Below the pieces are notes generated by a model, which was given only the letters and a program-made list of their open reading frames with translations, was not told the origin of the DNA and did no database searches. The position numbers and the translations under genes are program-made. From Porphyra umbilicalis (taxonomy: Eukaryota > Rhodophyta > Bangiophyceae > Bangiales > Bangiaceae): a DNA stretch of 64,000 nt. Positions 57,490-64,000 of this stretch are shown one piece after another (positions within the stretch are counted from its first letter, which is position 1; each line of letters starts with the position of its first letter). The DNA is taken from assembly GCA_002049455.2 (NCBI GenBank), contig KV919012.1:1-64000 (forward strand), read 5' to 3'.

Positions 57490-58569
57490 GGGGTGCGGAG
57501 GGCGTCGCCAGCGGGGCGCAACCCCGGCATCGGCGCACGGAAGATGCGTAACGAAGGGCGTCCCGCCAGTTGGACGGTGCCCCGGGATCAGCACGCGCCG
57601 GGTGCGTACGGAGGGCGTAGCGCCAGTGGGGCGACGCCCCAGGGTCGACGCGCGACAGGGACGCAGCGGAGGGCATATCGCCAGTAGGGCGGCGCCCCCA
57701 TGGCGTGGTGGCGCCCGTCGTGACGGAGGGCTTACCGCCAGTGGGGCGGCGCCTCAATTCGGCGCACAAAAGGTGCGTAACGAAGGGCGTAGCGCCAGTC
57801 GGGCGGTACCCCGGGATCGGCACGCGCCGGGTGCGTACGGAGGGCGTAGCGCCAGTGGGGCGACGCCTCAGGATCGACGCGCGACAGGGACGCTATAGCG
57901 TGTAGCCAGTGGGGCAACGCCCCACGGCGTCGTGGCGCCCGCCGTGACGGAGGGCGTAGCGCCAGTGGGGCGACGCCCCGGGCTCGGGGCGCGACGAGGG
58001 CGCAGCGGAGGACGTAACGCCAGCGAGGCGACGCCTCCGGGTGTGTACGGAGGGCGTAGCGCCAATGGGGCGACGCCCCGGGGTCGACGCTCGACACCGA
58101 CGCAGCGAAGGGCGTATCGCCAGTGCGGCGGCGCCCCCACGGCGTCGTGGCGCCCGTCGTGACGGAGGGCGGATCGCCAGTGGGGCGGCGCCCCAACGGC
58201 GTCGTGGCGCCCGTCGTCGCAGCGGAGGGCGTATCGCCAGTGGGGCGGCGCCCCCGGGTGCGTACGGAGGGCGTAGCGCCCGTGGGGCGACGCCCGGGGT
58301 CGACGCGCGACAGGGACGCAGCGGAGGGCGTATCGCCCGTGGGGCGGCACCCCCACGACGTCGTGAGGCCCGTCGTCGCAGCGGAGGGCGTATCGCCTGT
58401 GGGGCGGCGCCCCCACGGCGTCGTGGCGCACGTCGTGACGGAGGGCGTAGCACCAGTGGGGCGACGCCCCGGGGTCGACGCGCGACAGGTACGCAGCGGA
58501 GGGCGGATCGGCACAAGGGCGGCGCCCCCACAGCGTCGTGGCGCTTGTCGTCGCAGCGAAGGGCGTATC
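57490..58569. repeat. ~57-bp minisatellite, left block
   Basis: Units start with GAGGGCGTA or a variant at about 57553, 57611, 57669, 57726, 57783, 57840, 57897 and 57950 and so on, mean spacing 57-58 bp. Each has GCCAGTGGGGCGACGCCCC, then one of three tails (GGGATCGGCACGCGCC, GGTCGACGCGCGACAGG or ACGGCGTCGTGGCGCC). As 57 is three times 19, frames stay open and read 19-residue repeats on either strand. The array begins within the open frame that carries the Gypsy G chromodomain. Confidence 0.88.
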
Positions 58570-58989
58570 TGTTGGACTGTGATGCTCGTCGCCGGCTCAA
58601 CTGGCGGTTCGCGGATGGATGATGGTCGGTGACCCTTATGGTACCCCACATGGTATATTTGCAAGACGTGGTCAAGTTGCACACATTCGTGTTGGGTGAT
58701 CTTGGGGCGTTACTTTTGGCATGTTTTGGATTTGATCTTCGCTTTGCTCTAGTGGCTTTTGATTTGGTGAGTGATTCGATTTGGTGCGAGGGCGTGGGCG
58801 TCGGTGTGGGCGCGAGAGGGGGGAGCACTTGGGCCGGTGGGGACTATTTGAGAGGTGCTCTCGGTTGGGAGAGGCGGGCGAACCTTGAGACAACCAACAA
58901 AGCACGTTCGCACACACACACACAAGCTCAAGCCACTCAACCACTTCACCGTGGTCCCCCAACCCCTATCCCCACCGCGTTTTCAACAG
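58570..58989 (+). repeat. 5' LTR of Copia element I
   Basis: 420 bp, TGTTGGACTGTGATG to GCGTTTTCAACA. Contains a short CA run near 58910-58922. A weak TATA-like string, CTATTTGAGAGG, lies at 58844-58855, in the position where an LTR promoter would be expected. Confidence 0.95.
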
Positions 58990-59003
58990 GTTATGGGCCC
59001 AGA
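58990..59003 (+). other. Half-tRNA-iMet primer-binding site (element I)
   Basis: GGTTATGGGCCCAG immediately after the LTR; complementary to the anticodon arm of initiator tRNA-Met. Confidence 0.8.
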
Positions 59004-59149
59004 GCCGGGGCTGTGACAAGAGCAAGGTGTGCCAGCTGGTGTCGCGGCGGTCGCGGCAAGTGCGAAGAGGACGAGGTCAAGGTGGTTCAAGGACGTGACG
59101 GTCAAGGCGCACGGCTCGGCACGGTCGGGCGCTACGACAAGAAGACATC

Positions 59150-62100
59150 ATGGACGGAGGCGCTGCCGGCATGGGCGGCATCAAGATCGACAAGTTGACG
59201 GAGACGAACTTCCACGAGTGGCGTCAGCGCATTAAGATGGTCCTCGCGCTGCGCGACCTGGACGATATGCTTGACGAGGACGGCAAGCCGACGGACGCGG
59301 AGACCCGCGAGTTGGCGGTGTGGAAGCGTCGAGACACGAAGGCGAGCGCCATCATCAGGCTCACCCTTGGGTCTAAGCAGCTCGAGCACGTGTCGGGCTG
59401 CAAGACGACGGCGGAAATGTGGTCGACGCTGCAAGGTGTCTTCCAGCGCAAGAGTTTGATGAACAAGATGAAGGCGCGACGCGAGTTCTACGCCGTCGAA
59501 ATGACCGTCGGCGAGGGCATGCTGGGCTACATCAACCGCGTGCGCAACCTCGGCGAGAACCTCAAGGCCATGGGCGGCGAGGTGACGGAGATGGATGTCG
59601 CCATGAGCGTTCTCAACGGGCTGACGTCAAAGTATGAGAACCTGCTGGTGGCTCTAGACGCCAAGGGCGAGGACGAGCTAAGCCTCGACTTTGTCGAGAG
59701 CCGCTTGCTTCAGGAGGAGCGGCGTCAGGCGGACAAGTCACCAGCGATCAAGCGCATTGGTGACATGGCACTCGTCGGCGCCAACTATCGAGGTCAAGGC
59801 CGCCGTGGTGACCTCTCCAAGATCGAGTGCTACTACTGCCATACGTTTGGGCACATCTCTCGCGATTGCCTAGAGCTCAAGGCCAAGAAGCAGAGACAGG
59901 ACAAGGTGGCCGCGATTGCGGCTGACGATGGTAGCGACAGCGACGACGCTATCTGTTTGGTGGGCAATGCAGCTGACACCGATGACATCTCCAAGTCGTG
60001 GCTTGTGGACTCTGCGGCGTCTGCACACATGTGCTGGATACGCGGGTGCTTTGACGACTACCATACGACCACGGGACGGAGCGTCACGATGGGTGACAAG
60101 GGATCCGTAGCCACGGCCGGCGTCGGAACCGTCGTGCTCAATGTCATCGTTCACGGCATGACGCGCAAGATCAAGTTGGAGAAGGTACTCCATGTTCCTA
60201 CAATGGGCTTCAACCTCATGTCGGTCGGCATGATGGAGGAGCGTGGGGCGGAAGTGTCATTCAAGGGCGGTAAGACGATCATCAAGATGAACGAGGAGAC
60301 TGCTGCGTGCGGCACGCGGAAGAGTGGGCTCTACCACCTGGACATGGCCCCACTGTCGGATATTGCTGCGGTGGCCTCTCTTCAGCTCTGGCATGAGCGC
60401 CTTGGGCACGTCAACGTGGCTGGCGTTAAGCGGATGATCAAGAACAAGGACATCAATGGACTCAAGTGCTCTTCCATGGCGGTCAAGGACGTCTGCGAGC
60501 CGTGCGTGTATGGAAAGGCGGCTATGACGCCTATGCCTAGTGCAGGAGGAGGTCGAGTGACCAAGCGCTTGCAGCTCGTGCACTCGGACCTGGGCGGGCC
60601 AATGTCCGAGCCGTCGCGTGGCGGTGCGCTCTTCTTTGGCACCTTCACCGACGACTTCTCCCGTTGGACCGACGTGGTCTTCCTGCAGAAGAAGAGCGAT
60701 CTGCTCTGTGAGTACAAGAAGTGGCTGACTAAGGCCCAGCTGCACACGGGAACCAAAATCAAGATCCTGCGATCCGACAATGGCGGCGAGTACGTGTCGA
60801 ACGCATTCAAGGCTCTTCACGATGAGAACGGCACGACGCACCAGACAACGGTGCCTGACACGCCGCAGCAGAACGGGGTTGCTGAGCGGCTCAACCGAGT
60901 TCTCGTGGAGATGGCTCGCACCATGATGCGACACAAGGACGTCGATCAGGATCTTTGGGCGGATGCCATTATGACGGCGGTGTACATCAAGAACCGCGTC
61001 ACGAGCAGGGCGCTTCCTGTTGGCAAGACGCCTTTTGAGCTGTGGACCGGGAATAAGCCCGACGTAAGCCACATGCGGGTGTTTGGGTCGACATGCTGGG
61101 TCGTGCTGCACAAGAGTCACATCGACGGCAAGTTTGGCGACAAGGCGGCGAAGGGCGTCTTCTTAGGCTATCCCGACGGCAGCAAGGCGTACAAGGTCAT
61201 CCTCGACGACGGCAAGGTCGTCAAGGCACGAAGCGTCGTGTTCGCCGAGACGAACGGAAGCGAGGTCGCAGAAGTTGCGGAGGAGCTTCCCGAAGACGAA
61301 GTTGTCGAAGTCGAGACGGGCTTGCGTTCTGCAAGCGACGGCAAAGACGTAGATGCTGACAATGACGACAAGGACGACAAGCAAGACGATGGATCTGACA
61401 AGTCCGCGGACGAAAATCAAGGTTGTGGCGGCTCTCAAGACACGCTGCGTCGGAGAGGCAGAGCGCGGCGAGCACCTGTCGAGTACTGGCGACCGGTGAG
61501 CCTGGTTGCTCACGAGGCGCCCACGACGTACGTGCAAGCCGTTCAAGGGCAAGAATCGGCTAAGTGGAAGATTGCTATGGACGAGGAGATGGAAGCTATC
61601 CGCAAGAACAAGACTTGGCGCTTGACGGATCGCCCGGCCAGTCGACGCGTGCTGAAGGGCAAGTGGGTGTACAAGGTCAAGAGCGAGATGGACAAGAACG
61701 GGAACAACACGACGCGGCACAAGGCGCGCCTGTGCTTCATGGGGAACCGGCAGATCAAGGGGCTCGACTTCAACGAGACGTTCGCGCCGGTGGCCAAGTT
61801 TACCACCATTCGATGCATCCTGGCGATGACGGCGGCGAACGGGTGGGAGCTACATCAGATGGACGTCAAGACGGCATTCCTCAACGGCGACCTTGACGAG
61901 GAGGTCTACATGGAGCAACCAGACGGCTATGTCGATCCGACGTATCCTGACAAGGTGTGTCGTCTCCTCCAAGCGCTGTATGGGTTGAAGCAAGCCCCCA
62001 AGATGAGGTACGCCAAGCTCGACGACTTCCTCAAGTCGCAGGGGTTTGACAACATTGACCCGGATGCATGCCTCTACCTCCTTATGGATGACGGCGAAAT

Positions 62101-63076
62101 CATCATCGTCCTGGTGTACGTCGACGATCTTCTTTTGGTGGCATCAAGCCTGGCGGCGATCTACAAGATTAAGGACGCTCTGCACAAGCGTTTTGAGATG
62201 AAGGACCTGGGCGAGGCGAAGGTCATCCTCGGGCTAGAGATTAGACGTGACAAGGCGTTGGGCACGCTCAAGCTGTCGCAGGGCAAGTACGCGGCGCAAG
62301 TGCTGGAGAAGTTCGGGATGGCGGAGTGCAACCCGATCGGAACGCCGCTGGAGGTGGGCCTGCAGCTGGTCAAGGCCGACGAGAGCGACGACGTGCTGCC
62401 CTACCGCGAAGCTGTCGGCAGTCTTATGTACCTGATGGTCGGGACACGTCCTGACCTCGCCTTCGCCATCGGGAAGGTGAGTCGTTTTGTCTCGTGCTAC
62501 GGCAAGGAGCATTGGGCGGCGATTAAGCGCGTTCTACGGTACGTCAAGGGTTCGATGGACAAGGGGCTGGTCTTCGACAAGAACTCTTCCTGTGTTCTAC
62601 AAGGCTTTAGTGATGCCGACTGGGCGGGTGACCACGAGACGCGACGTTCTACGACGGGCTTCACCTTCATCTTTGGCGGAGCAGCCGTCAGCTGGGGTTC
62701 TAAGTTGCAGAAGACGGTGGCGCTGTCGACGATGGAAGCCGAGTACATGGCTCTATGTGAGGCCAGCAAGGAAGCTGTTTGGCTCAACAAGCTCGTGCAA
62801 AGCGTTGCAACTCAAGGGCTGCGGACAGCGATCTCGGGCGGGCCGATCAACATCAAGGTCGACAACAGCGGGTGCATTGACTTCTCCAAGAACCCCGTCG
62901 AGCACAAGCGCACCAAGCACATCGACATTCGATACCACTTTGTGCGCGAGGCCATCACGACGGACAAGGTGACACTGGAGCATTGTGCAACTGACGACAT
63001 GGTGGCGGACCCGATGACGAAGGAGCTCGGCAAGACCAAGCACGACAAGCATGTCGAGGCCATGGGGCTTTGCTGA
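59150..63076 (+). CDS. Copia Gag-Pol polyprotein of element I
   Basis: 1308 residues from ATG 59150 to TGA 63076, a usual length for Copia polyproteins. In order: Gag with LTETNFHEWRQRIKMVLALR near residue 20; zinc knuckle CYYCHTFGHISRDC near 225-240; retropepsin-like protease SWLVDSAASAHMC near 286; pre-integrase zinc region WHERLGHV ... CEPC near 412-455; integrase with catalytic Asp in HSDLGGP (about 477), Asp in RSDNGGEY (about 541) and Glu in NGVAERLNR (about 577); reverse transcriptase from about 817 with [12 protein letters not shown] and the YVDD motif near 989; RNase H with FSDADWAGD near 1155 and LSTMEAEYMAL. The order protease-integrase-RT-RNase H defines Ty1/Copia. All parts lie in one frame, so Gag and Pol would be made as a single precursor cut by the protease. 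Confidence 0.95.
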   Translation: MDGGAAGMGGIKIDKLTETNFHEWRQRIKMVLALRDLDDMLDEDGKPTDAETRELAVWKRRDTKASAIIRLTLGSKQLEHVSGCKTTAEMWSTLQGVFQRKSLMNKMKARREFYAVEMTVGEGMLGYINRVRNLGENLKAMGGEVTEMDVAMSVLNGLTSKYENLLVALDAKGEDELSLDFVESRLLQEERRQADKSPAIKRIGDMALVGANYRGQGRRGDLSKIECYYCHTFGHISRDCLELKAKKQRQDKVAAIAADDGSDSDDAICLVGNAADTDDISKSWLVDSAASAHMCWIRGCFDDYHTTTGRSVTMGDKGSVATAGVGTVVLNVIVHGMTRKIKLEKVLHVPTMGFNLMSVGMMEERGAEVSFKGGKTIIKMNEETAACGTRKSGLYHLDMAPLSDIAAVASLQLWHERLGHVNVAGVKRMIKNKDINGLKCSSMAVKDVCEPCVYGKAAMTPMPSAGGGRVTKRLQLVHSDLGGPMSEPSRGGALFFGTFTDDFSRWTDVVFLQKKSDLLCEYKKWLTKAQLHTGTKIKILRSDNGGEYVSNAFKALHDENGTTHQTTVPDTPQQNGVAERLNRVLVEMARTMMRHKDVDQDLWADAIMTAVYIKNRVTSRALPVGKTPFELWTGNKPDVSHMRVFGSTCWVVLHKSHIDGKFGDKAAKGVFLGYPDGSKAYKVILDDGKVVKARSVVFAETNGSEVAEVAEELPEDEVVEVETGLRSASDGKDVDADNDDKDDKQDDGSDKSADENQGCGGSQDTLRRRGRARRAPVEYWRPVSLVAHEAPTTYVQAVQGQESAKWKIAMDEEMEAIRKNKTWRLTDRPASRRVLKGKWVYKVKSEMDKNGNNTTRHKARLCFMGNRQIKGLDFNETFAPVAKFTTIRCILAMTAANGWELHQMDVKTAFLNGDLDEEVYMEQPDGYVDPTYPDKVCRLLQALYGLKQAPKMRYAKLDDFLKSQGFDNIDPDACLYLLMDDGEIIIVLVYVDDLLLVASSLAAIYKIKDALHKRFEMKDLGEAKVILGLEIRRDKALGTLKLSQGKYAAQVLEKFGMAECNPIGTPLEVGLQLVKADESDDVLPYREAVGSLMYLMVGTRPDLAFAIGKVSRFVSCYGKEHWAAIKRVLRYVKGSMDKGLVFDKNSSCVLQGFSDADWAGDHETRRSTTGFTFIFGGAAVSWGSKLQKTVALSTMEAEYMALCEASKEAVWLNKLVQSVATQGLRTAISGGPINIKVDNSGCIDFSKNPVEHKRTKHIDIRYHFVREAITTDKVTLEHCATDDMVADPMTKELGKTKHDKHVEAMGLC

Positions 63077-63111
63077 ATACAAGAACCGCCGCGGCAACAA
63101 GCAAGAAGGAG

Positions 63112-63530
63112 TGTTGGACTGTGATGCTCGTCGCCGGCTCAACTGGCGGTTCGCGGATGGATGATGGTCGGTGACCCTTATGGTACCCCACATGGTACAT
63201 TTGCAAGACGTGGTCAAGTTGCACACATTTGTGTTGGGTCATCTTGGGGCGTTACTTTTGGCATGTTTTGGATTTGATCTTCGCTTTGCTCTAGTGGCTT
63301 TTGATTTGGTGAGTGATTCGATTTGGTGCGAGGGCGTGGGCGTCGGTGTGGGCGCGAGAGGGGGGAGCACTTGGGCCGGTGGGGACTATTTGAGAGGTGC
63401 TCTCGGTTGGGAGAGGCGGGCGAACCTTGAGACAACCAACAAAGCACGTTCGCACACACACACACGAGCTCAAGCCACTCAACCACTTCACCGTGGTCCC
63501 CCAACCCCTATCCCCACTGCGTTTTCAACA
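63112..63530 (+). repeat. 3' LTR of Copia element I
   Basis: 419 bp, nearly identical to the 5' LTR; followed by GTATC, the target-site duplication, and then by minisatellite units. Confidence 0.95.
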
Positions 63531-63535
63531 GTATC

Positions 63536-64000
63536 GCCATGGGGGCGGCGCCGCCACGGCGTCGTGGCGCCCGTCGTGACGGAGGGCGAGTCGCCAGTGG
63601 GGCGACGCCCCGAGTTCGGCGCGCGCAAGAGGCGCAGCGAAGGGCTTATCGCCAGTGGGGCGACACCCCCACGGCGTCGTGGCGCCCGTCGTAACGCCGG
63701 GCGTACCGCCAGTGGGGCGGCGCCCCGGGCTCGGCGTGCAACGAGAGCGCAGCGGAGGGCGTATCCCGATTGGGGCGGCGCCCCGTGGTAGGAACGCGCC
63801 CGGTGCGGACCGAAGGGCGTGCCGCAATTGGGGCGACACTCCGGGATCGATACGCGCCCGGTGCCAAGCGGACGGCGTACCGCCATTGGGACGACGCCCC
63901 GGGATGGGCACACGCCCGGTGCGGAACGGAGGGCGTATCGCCAGTGCGGCGGCACCCCTTGATCGGCACGCGCCTGGTGCGCGGCGGTGGGCGTACCGCC
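63536..64000. repeat. ~57-bp minisatellite, right block (continues past the window)
   Basis: Continues the array interrupted by element I, with the same GCCAGTGGGGCGACGCC core and the same classes of tails. Total visible array length is about 1.5 kb; the end is not reached. Confidence 0.88.

Larger units (their letters stand above)
45255..57500 (+). mobile_element. Ty3/Gypsy chromodomain element G, broken, interrupted by Copia J
   Basis: LTR 45255-45519, primer site from 45522, then gag (about 45640-48058; capsid-like part 46600-47150; zinc knuckle CVVCYDPGHWAEPC near 47734-47775), protease (SVVVDTGAGAGVI near 48400-48440), reverse transcriptase (about 49300-50050; FPVVLVPKKDGTLRFCVDY, FSTLDCNAGYWQ, CLVYLDDVIVY near 49870), RNase H (about 50300-50680), integrase zinc region (about 50990-51120) and catalytic region (TDFFGPL near 51205, VLSDGGPQF near 51378). 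Copia J (51414-56449) splits the catalytic region; it resumes with QTNGQAERFNR near 56515-56550. A chromodomain follows (about 57140-57300; LVKVTWTGYEEATWEDA). The right end dissolves into a ~57-bp minisatellite and no 3' LTR is visible. Related to C but a different family. Several disruptions. Confidence 0.88.
58570..63530 (+). mobile_element. Copia element I, looks whole and recent
   Basis: 4961 bp: 5' LTR 58570-58989, primer site 58990-59003, one uninterrupted polyprotein frame 59150-63076, a purine-rich tract (GCAAGAAGGAG) before the 3' LTR 63112-63530, and a GTATC target-site duplication at 58565-58569 and 63531-63535. The LTRs differ at only a handful of positions (about 98-99% identical by eye), so the insertion is young. 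It sits inside the ~57-bp minisatellite, whose units continue on both sides. B and the solo LTR in C are older relatives; J is a close relative with a different LTR. Confidence 0.95.

Noticed and set aside
57490-64000. CRISPR-like array in the 57-bp repeats
   Set aside because: The units are contiguous variants of one sequence without unique spacers, and the context is eukaryotic.

Overview
The window looks like nuclear DNA of a GC-rich eukaryote. I see no operons, no Shine-Dalgarno-led gene runs and no rRNA or usable tRNA gene. Almost everything that can be recognised is LTR retrotransposon sequence, nested several layers deep. A bangiophyte red alga of the Porphyra/Pyropia kind would fit the GC content and the Copia/Gypsy load, but that is inference from general knowledge. 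Because stop codons are rare in such DNA, long frames stay open on both strands, so open reading alone is weak evidence here.

Layout. 1-1330: G-rich low-complexity DNA with an ~85-bp minisatellite. 1851-1990: cluster of palindromes. 1997-3246 (-): unrecognised, apparently decayed coding sequence. 3483-4017: two small repeat systems. 4690-6742: 5' half of a Ty3/Gypsy element (Z) on the minus strand, with an inverted duplication inside it. 7285-9723: decayed Copia-like pol (A, minus). 9724-12032: 5' half of a Copia element (B, plus). 12033-23170: old chromodomain Gypsy element (C, plus) with a solo Copia LTR inside and a long antisense open region before its right LTR. 23171-25167: Copia fragment (D, minus) carrying a 243-bp DNA transposon. 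25168-33040: the only stretch not dominated by LTR elements; it holds degenerate ~160-bp repeats and several unrecognised, mostly broken coding segments. 33041-44935: two copies (X and Y) of one Copia family, Y inserted in X, then rearranged by an inversion that can be read from the target-site duplications. 45255-about 57500: Gypsy element G, interrupted in its integrase by Copia element J (51414-56449). About 57500-64000: ~57-bp minisatellite, interrupted by Copia element I (58570-63530), which looks whole and recent.

The Copia copies whose 5' leader is present (B, D, Y, X, J, I) follow their LTR with a sequence complementary to the anticodon region of initiator tRNA-Met, the half-tRNA primer known from Drosophila copia. 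The two Gypsy families have other primer sites that end in the complement of CCA. No host gene could be assigned a function. The most unusual items are the antisense open region of Gypsy C, the palindrome array in the 3' non-coding part of the X/Y Copia family, the inversion between X and Y, and a tRNA-like Pol III unit embedded antisense in the LTR of J.
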